Source: TMED27 sp964350695 (lineage in GTDB: Bacteria; Pseudomonadota; Alphaproteobacteria; Micavibrionales; Micavibrionaceae). From it: 64,000 nt of DNA. Every line of letters begins with the position of its first letter. The first letter of the stretch is position 1. The notes below the pieces were generated by a model. It saw only the letters and a list, made by a program, of their open reading frames with translations. It did no database searches and was not told the origin of the DNA. Positions 34,807 to 43,197 of the stretch are shown piece by piece. Location: positions 85,427 to 149,426 of the forward strand of contig CAYGKM010000004.1 in assembly GCA_964350695.1 (NCBI GenBank). The letters run 5' to 3'. The translations under genes were made by a program, and so were the position numbers.

Positions 34807-34876
34807 AAAAGCGGACTAACATTTCCGCATTTTCAAAATAAGTGGACTTAGTCCGAAATGCTGGTCCGCTTTTTTT
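34807..34876. terminator. long bidirectional terminator-like hairpin
   Basis: AAAAGCGGAC (34807-34816) pairs with GTCCGCTTTT (34864-34873), followed by more T. Inside, CATTTC and GAAATG extend the stem, and GGACTTAGTCC is a further small palindrome. It lies between the ends of the convergent glycine-zipper and rluA genes and can serve both. Confidence 0.75.
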
Positions 34877-34879
34877 ACG

Positions 34880-35569
34880 CTAAAATGGGCAGGGGTCTGT
34901 AAAACTCACCCATTTTTCCGTCGCGGGATGAAAAAGGCTTAATTCCTCGGCATGAAGCTGCAATCTATCCGCCGCATGCTCCGCCGCGTCATGCGCATAA
35001 AAAACCTCGCCGAGCATCGGATACCCGATCTCCTCCATATGCACCCGCAATTGATGTGACCGCCCCGTAATCGGATAGAGTGCAACCCTCGTTACCGCTT
35101 GTCCGCACGGTAAAACCTCGCGCGCCAAAACTTCCCAACCCGTTTGTGAAGGCCGTCCATGTTCGTGGCACACCATCTGCCGCGGACGGTTCTCCCAATC
35201 ACAGCGAAGCGGCAGGTCAATATGCCCGCTATCTTCGGGGATATGCCCCCAAACGCGCGCTATATAACGCTTTTTCGTGATGCGTTCTTCGAACTGGCGG
35301 TTAATATGCACCTGTGCATCCTTGTTCATCGCCATCATAAAAACGCCCGATGTCTCAAGATCTAAACGATGCGTCAGCAGCGCCCCCTCAAACGCCTCTT
35401 CCGCGCGGGTTTGCAGGCAATCACGATGGTCTTCCGGCTTCCCCGGCACGCTTAACAAGCCACTGGGCTTGGACAGCACCAATAAATCATCATCTTTATA
35501 GAGAACCCGCAAAGGCTTTTGCGGCGGGGCATAAACAAGCGGCGGCAGTTTGAGTGTGTTATCCCTCAA
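34880..35569 (-). CDS. RluA-family pseudouridine synthase
   Basis: The 229-residue enzyme isomerises uridines in rRNA and/or tRNA. It has LYKDDDLLVLSKPSGLLSVPG, the catalytic THRLDLETSGVFMMA with Asp, KKRYIARVWG, and the GRSHQLRVHMEEIGYPMLGE block. No S4 domain is present and the length is close to that of E. coli RluA (23S U746 and tRNA U32), so it is the S4-less RluA type; exact targets are not established. Its start overlaps the stop of the upstream 76-residue gene by 11 bp. Confidence 0.9.
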   Translation of the reverse strand: MRDNTLKLPPLVYAPPQKPLRVLYKDDDLLVLSKPSGLLSVPGKPEDHRDCLQTRAEEAFEGALLTHRLDLETSGVFMMAMNKDAQVHINRQFEERITKKRYIARVWGHIPEDSGHIDLPLRCDWENRPRQMVCHEHGRPSQTGWEVLAREVLPCGQAVTRVALYPITGRSHQLRVHMEEIGYPMLGEVFYAHDAAEHAADRLQLHAEELSLFHPATEKWVSFTDPCPF

Positions 35570-35789
35570 AACTCACCTTAACGCCGCGCTTTTTGAAATA
35601 GGATTGCATCATCTTGCGCCCGGAACGGTTGCTCTGCGCCAATTTCGCAGGATCGAATTTCGCTTCCGTCACGCCGTACGCGCTCATCGCCTCTTTCAAA
35701 TTCAAGATATGCATATCAATATCTTCATTATTATTATCAAGTGACGTATAAATCGCGGCTGTCGCGTCTTCCATACTTAAACTGCTCAT
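35559..35789 (-). CDS. orphan 76-residue protein upstream of rluA
   Basis: A small soluble protein (MSSLSMEDATAAIYTSLDNN, then MHILNLKEAMSAYGVTEAKF) with a basic end (SGRKMMQSYFKKRGVKVSFEG). No domain is recognised. AAGGA is placed properly before the ATG, and the stop lies inside the rluA start region, so the two genes are translationally coupled. It is divergent from the His-rich microprotein gene by 72 bp. Confidence 0.7.
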   Translation of the reverse strand: MSSLSMEDATAAIYTSLDNNNEDIDMHILNLKEAMSAYGVTEAKFDPAKLAQSNRSGRKMMQSYFKKRGVKVSFEG

Positions 35790-35861
35790 AACAAAATCCT
35801 TGTATTTTTAACCCATATGGGTGTATCAGATTTTCTTCAGATTACAAATAAAAGGTGAACT

Positions 35862-36035
35862 ATGAGCGATTCAAACAAAATCAAAAAATTGTTGGGTATG
35901 TCAACGACGATGCCGCTTGGGCCGCTTGGCGCATCAGGCAACGCGCCCTCCTTTCTAACAGGTAAGCATTTGCACTCCCACACCCACGGCGCGGGCTGTG
36001 GCTGCCACCACCACGAAGAAGAAGACGAAGAATAA
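35862..36035 (+). CDS. 57-residue His/Cys-rich microprotein, probable metal binder
   Basis: A short frame from ATG 35862 (AAAAGGTGAACT before it) to TAA 36033-36035. The N-terminal half is ordinary (MSDSNKIKKLLGMSTTMPLG); the C-terminus carries HLHSHTHGAGCGCHHH followed by an acidic EEEDEE tail. Seven histidines and two cysteines in 16 residues suggest binding of Ni, Zn, Co or Cu, either as a small store or as a metallochaperone. There is no signal peptide, so it should be cytosolic. It lies between a divergent orphan and pdxS. Function unproven. Confidence 0.65.
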   Translation: MSDSNKIKKLLGMSTTMPLGPLGASGNAPSFLTGKHLHSHTHGAGCGCHHHEEEDEE

Positions 36036-36113
36036 AGCGGGCAATAGACTCTTTGCTTTTCTGCGCTATATGTGCATAAATACCGCACTCACAAAGGAAT
36101 AAGGAATAAATTG

Positions 36114-36998
36114 ATGGGCGAAAATGTAATCAATATCAAAACGGGTCTGGCCGAAATGCTTAAAGGCGGCGTTATCATGGACGTTGTAACCGCCGAACAA
36201 GCCAAGGTTGCCGAAGATGCCGGCGCAGTCGCCGTTATGGCTTTGGAGCGCGTGCCCTCTGATATTCGCAAGGCCGGCGGCGTTGCCCGCATGTCTCCGC
36301 CTGACCTGATTGAAGAGATCATGAAGGTCTCCTCAATTCCTGTGATGGCAAAATGCCGCATCGGCCACTTCGCCGAAGCGCAATTGCTGCAGCAAATGGG
36401 CGTAGATTTCATTGACGAAAGCGAAGTGCTTACGCCCGCGGATGAACAATTCCACATCAATAAACATGACTTCAAAGTGCCGTTCGTTTGCGGCGCGAAA
36501 AACCTTGGTGAAGCCCTGCGCCGCATTGGCGAAGGCGCGGCTCTGATGCGCACAAAAGGCGAGCCGGGCACAGGAAATATCGTCGAAGCGGTGCGCCACA
36601 TGCGCCAGATCAATGATGAAATCCGTCGCGTTGTGAACTCTGATGATGCAGAGCTTATGAGCATGGCCCGCGATATGGGCGCGCCGTTCGAACTGCTTAA
36701 AATCGTGAAAGCCGAAGGCAAACTGCCCGTGCCGAACTTCGCCGCCGGCGGAATCGCAACCCCTGCGGATGCTGCGCTGTGTATGCAGCTTGGCGCGGAG
36801 ACGGTCTTCGTGGGTTCTGGCATCTTCAAATCCGACAATCCGGAAAAATTCGCCAAAGCGATCGTGAAGGCCACAGCGCATTTCGATGATCCTGCGATCG
36901 TTCTCGAAGCCTCCAAAGAACTCGGCGGCGTAGCCATGCGCGGCACAGAGATTTCCGAGCTGGACGAGCCGATGAGAATGGCCAATCGCGGCTGGTAA
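36114..36998 (+). CDS. pdxS: pyridoxal 5'-phosphate synthase, PdxS subunit
   Basis: PdxS builds PLP from ribose 5-phosphate, glyceraldehyde 3-phosphate and ammonia supplied by PdxT. The 294-residue barrel has KTGLAEMLKGGVIMDVVTAE, ALERVPSDIRKAGGVARMS, the KCRIGHFAEAQLLQ lysine region, TKGEPGTGNIVEAV and FVGSGIFKSDNPEKFAKAIV. The C-terminus is normal. ATG 36114 follows a doubled AAGGAATAAGGA; starts at 36111 (TTG) or 36072 are less likely. Its partner pdxT is 1.2 kb downstream beyond two orphan genes. Confidence 0.97.
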   Translation: MGENVINIKTGLAEMLKGGVIMDVVTAEQAKVAEDAGAVAVMALERVPSDIRKAGGVARMSPPDLIEEIMKVSSIPVMAKCRIGHFAEAQLLQQMGVDFIDESEVLTPADEQFHINKHDFKVPFVCGAKNLGEALRRIGEGAALMRTKGEPGTGNIVEAVRHMRQINDEIRRVVNSDDAELMSMARDMGAPFELLKIVKAEGKLPVPNFAAGGIATPADAALCMQLGAETVFVGSGIFKSDNPEKFAKAIVKATAHFDDPAIVLEASKELGGVAMRGTEISELDEPMRMANRGW

Positions 36999-37002
36999 AA
37001 AA

Positions 37003-37740
37003 ATGATCCGTAAATTTGCATTTCTTTTTCTTTCAACGTTTTTGGTCTGTGCGCCGAATATCGGCTTTGCATCGACAACAGGCAGTGTCGGCTCGCCAAA
37101 AGTGAAGGCAGGAAAAACGGAAATGGCTGTTCGTTTCGGCTATAGCGAAGCTGATGAATCGTCCTCTCAAGACGAACGTTTTAGAAGCCGCGTTCATATA
37201 AAACACGGTTTTAATGATCTTTACGCCGCAGAGATTGTCGTATCTCAAGACCGCCGTAAGGGCGATAATCTTGAACATGATGCAGTTACACTCGAAAATC
37301 ATTTTCATCTTTTAAAAGCCGAAGGCCATGGTTTTGATTTCGGGGTGCGTGCCAATTACACTATGAAAGACGGCGATAAGAAAGCCGACGAAGCGTCATT
37401 TGGTTTTTATGAGCTTATTCCTCTGGGGGAATACGAAATCCGCATGAACCAGATTTTAGGCCATGAAGTCGGCGAGGACTCAGACGACGGACTAAGCGCA
37501 GAGCTTCGCTTCCAAGCTACAAAGAAAATCAGCGAAACGCATCGCCTTGGCCTTGAAAGCTTCCACGATCTCGGAAGCCTCCAAGACATGTCGGGCTATA
37601 GCGATCAATCCCACCAATTCGGCCCTGTGCTGAAAGGCAAAATCGGCGGCGGCTATGCCTATGAAACGGGCTATCGCGCCGGAATTTCCGAAGGCGCGCC
37701 GGATCATAATTTTAAAGTCTTTATTTCCCGGGATTTTTAA
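37003..37740 (+). CDS. putative secreted beta-barrel protein
   Basis: The 245-residue protein has a signal peptide (FAFLFLSTFLVCAPNIGFAS) and alternating amphipathic strands (EMAVRFGYSEADES; FDFGVRANYTMKDG; EYEIRMNQILGHEV; KVFISRDF), ending in phenylalanine as outer-membrane barrels do. It may be an outer-membrane protein of 8-12 strands. It begins 4 bp after pdxS, so it is in the pdx transcript, but no link to vitamin B6 is evident. No family is recognised. Confidence 0.7.
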   Translation: MIRKFAFLFLSTFLVCAPNIGFASTTGSVGSPKVKAGKTEMAVRFGYSEADESSSQDERFRSRVHIKHGFNDLYAAEIVVSQDRRKGDNLEHDAVTLENHFHLLKAEGHGFDFGVRANYTMKDGDKKADEASFGFYELIPLGEYEIRMNQILGHEVGEDSDDGLSAELRFQATKKISETHRLGLESFHDLGSLQDMSGYSDQSHQFGPVLKGKIGGGYAYETGYRAGISEGAPDHNFKVFISRDF

Positions 37741-37827
37741 GATTAGCAACTAGACATAACAAAATTTGATTGTTAATGTCGCCGCGTTCAAAACTCTTAA
37801 CATATTAGCTATAAGTAACTTAACTTT

Positions 37828-38157
37828 ATGTCTCTTTCAAAAAAATGGCCTTCTGAAATAGCGCATCCCGCTCCTGTTGAAAATAAAGCTCTATTTGCGG
37901 GTACTGTTATACGTGATGGGTATTCTTTTCCTGTAATGGATATTCACTTCACGGCTGCCGCTGATAACGCCTTTATCGAAAAGGCCCGGGAAGATATCAT
38001 CTCAAATCTTGGGGAAGGCAATGTCCATATTTGCGACACAACTTATAGAGGGCGTTTCCTACAGGTTTTTGTTACAAACCCTGAAAAAGCCCGCTTGCAT
38101 CAGCAAAAGCCAAAAGGCGTGCATGGCACACAGGCACTTGTCCCTATCGCTGTTTAG
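37828..38157 (+). CDS. orphan 109-residue protein between pdx genes
   Basis: A small soluble protein with a FPVMDIHFTAAADNAFIEKA segment and a basic C-terminus (ARLHQQKPKGVHGTQAL). No motif, signal peptide or membrane helix is found. AT-rich surroundings and no clear ribosome site (TAACTTAACTTT precedes the ATG) make translation less certain than for its neighbours. It lies 15 bp before pdxT. Confidence 0.55.
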   Translation: MSLSKKWPSEIAHPAPVENKALFAGTVIRDGYSFPVMDIHFTAAADNAFIEKAREDIISNLGEGNVHICDTTYRGRFLQVFVTNPEKARLHQQKPKGVHGTQALVPIAV

Positions 38158-38172
38158 AGATATATACGCCTC

Positions 38173-38772
38173 ATGAGCAAAACGCCCATCATCGGCTGTC
38201 TCGCGCTTCAAGGCGCAGTTGAACTTCACCGCCCGCATATCGAAGGCCTGGGCGCGGAGTTTCGCGCCGTCAAAACCCCCGCGCAGTTTGATGAGGTCGA
38301 TGCCTTCATCCTGCCCGGCGGCGAAAGCACAACGATGCTCAAATTGATCGAGCGCTTTGATCTTTGGAATACGCTGGCCGCGCAATTCAAAGCCAAACCC
38401 GTCTGGGGCATTTGCGCGGGCAGCATCCTGATGGCTGATAAAGTCCATTATTCTTTTGAACGCGTTGAAAACCAAAATGGCGAAGTGCAAAAATCTTTCG
38501 GCCTGCTGGATATGACCGTGGAGCGCAACGGCTATGGCCGCCAGCTTGAAAGTCATGGCGCGAAGATCGACGGCTACGAAGTTTCCTTCATCCGTGCGCC
38601 GATCATCAAAGATTTAAGTAAAGATATAGATGTTATCGCCAGCCATGATGGCGACCCTGTTTGGGTGCGCTACGGGCGGTACATGGCCACCACCTTCCAC
38701 CCCGAACTGACATTGGATCACCCGTCGCCGATGCATCAGGCCTTCGTTGACTTGGTGGTTAAAACCGCCTAA
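38173..38772 (+). CDS. pdxT: pyridoxal 5'-phosphate synthase glutaminase, PdxT subunit
   Basis: PdxT releases ammonia from glutamine and passes it to PdxS. The 199-residue class I amidotransferase shows GCLALQGAVELHRPHIEGLG, FILPGGESTTMLKLI, the nucleophile in WGICAGSILMADKV, and the HPEL catalytic pair near the end (TTFHPELTLDH). It is at the head of a tight run with thrC and the M16 protease gene. The distance from pdxS is the odd feature. Confidence 0.95.
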   Translation: MSKTPIIGCLALQGAVELHRPHIEGLGAEFRAVKTPAQFDEVDAFILPGGESTTMLKLIERFDLWNTLAAQFKAKPVWGICAGSILMADKVHYSFERVENQNGEVQKSFGLLDMTVERNGYGRQLESHGAKIDGYEVSFIRAPIIKDLSKDIDVIASHDGDPVWVRYGRYMATTFHPELTLDHPSPMHQAFVDLVVKTA

Positions 38773-38781
38773 AAATCTGCC

Positions 38782-40209
38782 ATGACTAAATTTATCTCCA
38801 CACGCGGCTACGGCCTGACCAGCGGCGCGCCGCAAAGCTTTGAACAAGTTCTGCTCGGCGGGCTCGCCCCCGATGGCGGCTTGTATGTGCCTGTGGATGT
38901 GCCGACATTCTCGAAAGCTGAAATAGCCGATATGGCTGGCCAAAGCTATGTCGAAATTGCTTACCGCGTGATGAAACCCTTCGTGGGGGAGTGCATCCCC
39001 GAAGCAGATTTCCGCAAAATGCTGGATGAGGTTTATGCATCCGAAATTTTCGACCACGAAGACGTCACGCCTCTCACCAAGCTTGATGATGATCTCTACG
39101 CGATGGAGCTTTTCCGCGGGCCGACATTGGCGTTTAAAGATGTCGCGCTACAGCTTCTTGGCCGCCTCTTTGACTACGTGCTTGAAAAGCGCGGGCAGCG
39201 CATCACGATTGTCGGCGCAACAAGCGGCGATACAGGCTCCGCCGCCATTGAAGGTTGCCGCATCTGCAAAAACCTCGATATCTTTATCCTCCACCCCAAG
39301 GGGCGCGTGAGCGACGTTCAGCGCAAGCAAATGACCACGATCGTCGCCGATAATGTTTATAATATAGCGCTGGAGGGCAATTTCGATGATTGCCAAAACA
39401 TCGTTAAAGCCATGTTCGCGGATGTTGATTTCCGCGAGAGCGTCCATCTTTCCGCGATCAACTCGATCAACTGGGCGCGGATTATGGCGCAGGTCGTGTA
39501 TTATTTCACCACCGCGATCAAACTCGGCGCGCCAGAAAAAGAAATATCCTTCAGCGTCCCCACGGGCAATTTCGGCAATGTATTCGCCGCCCATATCGCG
39601 CGGCGCATGGGCCTGCCGATCAAGGATCTGATCGTCGCATCTAACCGCAATGACATCCTCACCCGCTTTTTCGAAAGCGGGCAGATGAAGATGGAAGGCG
39701 TTGTCCCTTCCAATTCTCCGTCCATGGATATCGGCATCTCCAGCAATTTTGAGCGCTATCTTTTCGAGCTGATGGACGGGGATTCCGTCGCTCTAAAAGC
39801 GTTGATGGACGGCTTTAAAGACACCGGCGCATTCGAAATATCACCTGAAAAACTGGCGAAAGCCAAAACCCAGTTCAAAGCCCATCGTTTAGATGAGCAA
39901 GGCACGCTCGAAACCATCAAAAAATGCCACGCTGATTGCGGCGAGGTCATTGACCCGCATACGGCTGTCGGTCTGGCAGGGGCGCTGGCCTACCGCAATG
40001 AAATTGAAGGCCCGATTGTGACGCTCGCCTGCGCGCATCCGGCTAAATTTCCTGACGCGGTGGAAGCGGCAACCGGCATCCACCCCGCGCTGCCCGAGCG
40101 CCTCTCAGATTTATTCACCCGCGAAGAAGTGGTTGTGCCGCTTCCTAATGATCTTGAAACCGTACAAAAATTCGTGAAATCCCACGCCCAAATAACCCGA
40201 AACTCTTAA
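38782..40209 (+). CDS. thrC: threonine synthase
   Basis: ThrC converts O-phosphohomoserine to threonine using PLP. The 475-residue protein is the long fold-type-II form: STRGYGLTSGAPQSFEQVLL at the start, the PLP lysine in GPTLAFKDVALQLLG, VGATSGDTGSAAIEG for phosphate/PLP binding, and SVPTGNFGNVFAAHIARRMG. It starts 9 bp after pdxT. Threonine synthase followed by an M16 protease and a GNAT gene is a common alphaproteobacterial order. Confidence 0.96.
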   Translation: MTKFISTRGYGLTSGAPQSFEQVLLGGLAPDGGLYVPVDVPTFSKAEIADMAGQSYVEIAYRVMKPFVGECIPEADFRKMLDEVYASEIFDHEDVTPLTKLDDDLYAMELFRGPTLAFKDVALQLLGRLFDYVLEKRGQRITIVGATSGDTGSAAIEGCRICKNLDIFILHPKGRVSDVQRKQMTTIVADNVYNIALEGNFDDCQNIVKAMFADVDFRESVHLSAINSINWARIMAQVVYYFTTAIKLGAPEKEISFSVPTGNFGNVFAAHIARRMGLPIKDLIVASNRNDILTRFFESGQMKMEGVVPSNSPSMDIGISSNFERYLFELMDGDSVALKALMDGFKDTGAFEISPEKLAKAKTQFKAHRLDEQGTLETIKKCHADCGEVIDPHTAVGLAGALAYRNEIEGPIVTLACAHPAKFPDAVEAATGIHPALPERLSDLFTREEVVVPLPNDLETVQKFVKSHAQITRNS

Positions 40210-40226
40210 AAGCAAAGCGCAAGCAA

Positions 40227-41495
40227 ATGACCAAAACAGGCATCCAAACCACCACCTTCGATAATGGCGTTCGCATTATCACCGATCATGTCCCCTCCAT
40301 GGAATCTGTTGCGCTTGGCGTATGGGTCGGTGTTGGTACGCGCAACGAAGATCTCATGCATAACGGCGTGGCGCATATGGTGGAGCATATGCTGTTCAAA
40401 GGCACGGACACACGCAGCGCCCAAGACATCGCCGCACAGATTGAAAATGTCGGCGGCTCTATGAACGCCTATACCAGCCGCGAGTTAACCTCCTATCACG
40501 TGCATTTGCTGAAAGAAGACGCGGCGCTGGGCTTGGACGTTATCGGCGATATGTACAAAAACGCGACCCTTCCCCAAGAAGAAGTTGAGCGCGAGCGCCA
40601 TGTTATTTTGCAGGAAATCGGCATGTGCAACGACACGCCCGATGATTTGATCTTCGATGTTTACGCCGAAACTGCATATCCCGACCAAGCGCTCGGCGCG
40701 CCGATTTTGGGTAAATCGGATAAGATCGAGGCTATGGAGCGTGCAACATTGCTCGATTACATCTGTAAATTTTATACCGGGCAAAACACAATCATCTCTG
40801 CCGCAGGCGCGGTGGATCACGACGCCATCGTCGAGCAGGTTGATACGACCTTCCGCCGCATGCCCCCTGATAGCCCGCATTGCCCGATTGGCGCGCATTA
40901 TGAAGGCGGCGAAATCCGCATGGAAAAAGACCTCGAACAAGCGCATTTCATTTTGGGCTTTCAGGGACTTTCGCGCCTTGATGAGGATTATTATGCCGCC
41001 CAAGCGCTCTCGACGATCCTTGGCGGCGGCATGTCATCCCGCCTGTTCCAGGAAGTGCGCGAAAAACGCGGCCTGGTTTACTCCATCTTTTCTTTCCACA
41101 GCGCCTATCAAGATGATGGGCAGTTCGGCATTTATGCGGGCACAGGGCCGGAAACTCTTGATGAGATTATGCCCGTAATTTGTGATGAAGTGCTGAAAAT
41201 CGGCGCAGACGTGAGCGAGCAAGAACTCGACCGCGCCAAATCGCAACTGAAAGCCGGAACATTAATGGGCCGCGAATCCATGATGACCAGAGCCGACCAG
41301 CACGCGAAATACATGTTATTCCGCGATAAGACCTTCGATCAAGACGATTTGATCGCCGCGATTGATGCAATTGATGTCAAAGCGATAAAGCGGGTTGCCG
41401 ATAAGATATTTTCCACAAAAGCCACGCTGGCGGCCCTTGGCCCCTTAGAAAAACTCGAGGCTTTTGAAAAAATCGAGCAAAGAATGGCGGCGTAA
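40227..41495 (+). CDS. M16 family zinc metalloprotease (processing-peptidase-like)
   Basis: The 422-residue protease has the inverted zinc motif HxxEH at residues 50-54 (AHMVEHMLFKGT), the downstream glutamate region VERERHVILQEIGM, and the C-terminal M16 half with LGGGMSSRLFQEVREKRGLVYSI. It resembles the mitochondrial processing peptidase beta subunit, to which alphaproteobacterial proteins of this type are the closest bacterial relatives. No signal peptide is present, so it should be cytosolic. It lies between thrC and a GNAT gene in one run. Confidence 0.93.
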   Translation: MTKTGIQTTTFDNGVRIITDHVPSMESVALGVWVGVGTRNEDLMHNGVAHMVEHMLFKGTDTRSAQDIAAQIENVGGSMNAYTSRELTSYHVHLLKEDAALGLDVIGDMYKNATLPQEEVERERHVILQEIGMCNDTPDDLIFDVYAETAYPDQALGAPILGKSDKIEAMERATLLDYICKFYTGQNTIISAAGAVDHDAIVEQVDTTFRRMPPDSPHCPIGAHYEGGEIRMEKDLEQAHFILGFQGLSRLDEDYYAAQALSTILGGGMSSRLFQEVREKRGLVYSIFSFHSAYQDDGQFGIYAGTGPETLDEIMPVICDEVLKIGADVSEQELDRAKSQLKAGTLMGRESMMTRADQHAKYMLFRDKTFDQDDLIAAIDAIDVKAIKRVADKIFSTKATLAALGPLEKLEAFEKIEQRMAA

Positions 41496-41498
41496 GCG

Positions 41499-42110
41499 AT
41501 GATCTGGTCAAAGCTCAAACCCCCCGAGAGCTTTAGGACCATTTCGCAAACCCTGCCTGATGTCCTGCTGAGCGGAGAAAAAACTTATATGCGACCCGCC
41601 CGGCAAAGCGATTGGGCCGATTGGGCGCGCATTCGCGGGGAAAATAAACCCCACCTTCAACCCTTCGAGCCGCTCTGGGCGGAAAACGCACTGGAGCAGG
41701 GCTTCTTTTCCCGCCGCCTTAAACGCCAGTCCAGAGAATGGGCACTCGGTCAAGCCAATGCGTTTTTGATCTTCGAGAAAGAGACAGGCGCGCTTGTTGG
41801 CGGTATGAACATCAACAACATTTCACGCGGCGCGGCGCAGTTCTGCTCGCTTGGCTACTGGTTAGCCAAACCCTATGAGGGCAAAGGATATATGAGAGAA
41901 GCTCTGGCGTTGACGCTTGAACATTGCTTTGAAACGCTCAAACTCCACCGCGTGAATTGTTCATGTCTGCTGCATAATACCCGCAGCAAAAACCTTCTTT
42001 TGCGCGCAGGCTTTGAAGAAGAGGGCATGGCAAAAAACTATATTCAGATTAACGGGCTCTGGCAGGATCATTTGCTGTTCGGTTTGCCGAAAGAGCTTTG
42101 GAAACTTTAA
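41499..42110 (+). CDS. RimJ/RimL-type GNAT acetyltransferase
   Basis: The 203-residue protein matches the RimJ/L group: MRPARQSDWADWARIRGENK, LVGGMNINNISRGAAQFCSLGYWLAKPYEGKGYMREAL with the acetyl-CoA loop, and LHRVNCSCLLHNTRSKNLLLRAGFEEEGMAKNY. In E. coli RimJ acetylates ribosomal protein S5. It begins 3 bp after the M16 gene stop and ends the plus-strand run, overlapping the convergent YqgE gene by 4 bp. Confidence 0.92.
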   Translation: MIWSKLKPPESFRTISQTLPDVLLSGEKTYMRPARQSDWADWARIRGENKPHLQPFEPLWAENALEQGFFSRRLKRQSREWALGQANAFLIFEKETGALVGGMNINNISRGAAQFCSLGYWLAKPYEGKGYMREALALTLEHCFETLKLHRVNCSCLLHNTRSKNLLLRAGFEEEGMAKNYIQINGLWQDHLLFGLPKELWKL

Positions 42111-42682
42111 GCGCGCCCTGATTGTGAAGACAGCATGGAAGGGTCAAAGCCCATCTTGGCGACCGCCAAATTCCATTTTTCCTCATTATGCTTATGAAAC
42201 ACGATATCGGGCACGGATTCAGTAATAAGCCAGGCATTTTGGGAGAGTTCGGTCTCTAGCTGTCCGGCTGTCCAGCCCGCATAACCAAGCACAAACAGCG
42301 CTTGCTCTGGCCCATCGCCCATGGCGAGCTTTTTCAGCGCTTCTACTGTCCCTGTCACGCTGTGCAAATCGTCAATTTTCACGGTGTCTTTATGGGCAAA
42401 TTCTGCGGAATGCAGCAAAAACCCGCGCGCTTCTTCCACCGGTCCGCCATTCATTACGGGCATGGAAAGACGATCAAGATCAACTTCGATATCCGAAGAC
42501 AGGCCCAGTTGTTCAAGAAGGTTATGAAACTGGATATCCGGCAAAACATTATTCACCACCAAGCCCATCGCCCCGTTTTCATCATGGGCGCAAATCAGGA
42601 TCACGGATTTATGAAACCGCGTATCACCGATAGCCGGCATAGCAAGCAGCAGTTTTCCAACAAGATTTATTTCTTTATCCAT
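42107..42682 (-). CDS. YqgE/AlgH family protein
   Basis: The 191-residue protein fits the YqgE/AlgH family (UPF0301): LVGKLLLAMPAIGDTRFHKSVILICAHDENGAMGLVVN, then MNGGPVEEARGFLLHS, and FVLGYAGWTAGQLETELSQNAWL. The structure is known for members but the biochemical role is not; in Pseudomonas AlgH affects alginate expression. It is divergent from the DsbD-N-like gene by 53 bp. Confidence 0.92.
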   Translation of the reverse strand: MDKEINLVGKLLLAMPAIGDTRFHKSVILICAHDENGAMGLVVNNVLPDIQFHNLLEQLGLSSDIEVDLDRLSMPVMNGGPVEEARGFLLHSAEFAHKDTVKIDDLHSVTGTVEALKKLAMGDGPEQALFVLGYAGWTAGQLETELSQNAWLITESVPDIVFHKHNEEKWNLAVAKMGFDPSMLSSQSGRA

Positions 42683-42735
42683 TTAACGCACCTGAGTTTT
42701 AATCTATAAACAGTGTATCAAATGAGGAGGCTTCA

Positions 42736-43197
42736 ATGCCAAGAATATTTTTTGCCCTTATGTTTATCGCGCTTCTACCCTTGCATACAGCTATGGCTGA
42801 GGATGTGGTCGAGCATGAAAATGTCAGCGCGCGTCTAATTGTAGCCGCCCCTGAATCGCCTGAAGACGCGATTGTGCAAATCAATCTTGATGAAGGCTGG
42901 CACACTTATGGCGACCCGCCGGGTGATGCGGGGCTTGCCCCGCGTTTTGATTGGAGCGCCTCTGAAAACGCCAAAGAGATTAATATTATTCTGCCCCCCA
43001 CAACCCCGAAAACCGAGATGGATATGTTCACGGTCAATTCTTACGCGGGCGAGATTATTATCCCCGTCACAGTAGAGGCTGATAAGGCGCAAGAAGATAT
43101 TAATTTGAAAACAACGCTGACGCTTATGATTTGTAATGAAATCTGCATTCCGGAGACATTTGAGCTGAGCGCTGTGCTGAAAGCCCCTGCGCTTTAA
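42736..43197 (+). CDS. DsbD N-terminal-domain-like periplasmic thiol protein
   Basis: The 153-residue protein has a signal peptide (IFFALMFIALLPLHTAMA) and a single immunoglobulin-like domain of the DsbD-alpha type: LDEGWHTYGDPPGDAGLAPRFDW, then strands, then MICNEICIPETFEL with the two cysteines. In DsbD this domain passes electrons to DsbC-like partners, but the membrane and thioredoxin parts of DsbD are absent here, so it is a stand-alone domain. Expected to work with the Dsb proteins at 17-19 kb. It converges on the glycosyltransferase with a 4-bp overlap. Confidence 0.85.
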   Translation: MPRIFFALMFIALLPLHTAMAEDVVEHENVSARLIVAAPESPEDAIVQINLDEGWHTYGDPPGDAGLAPRFDWSASENAKEINIILPPTTPKTEMDMFTVNSYAGEIIIPVTVEADKAQEDINLKTTLTLMICNEICIPETFELSAVLKAPAL

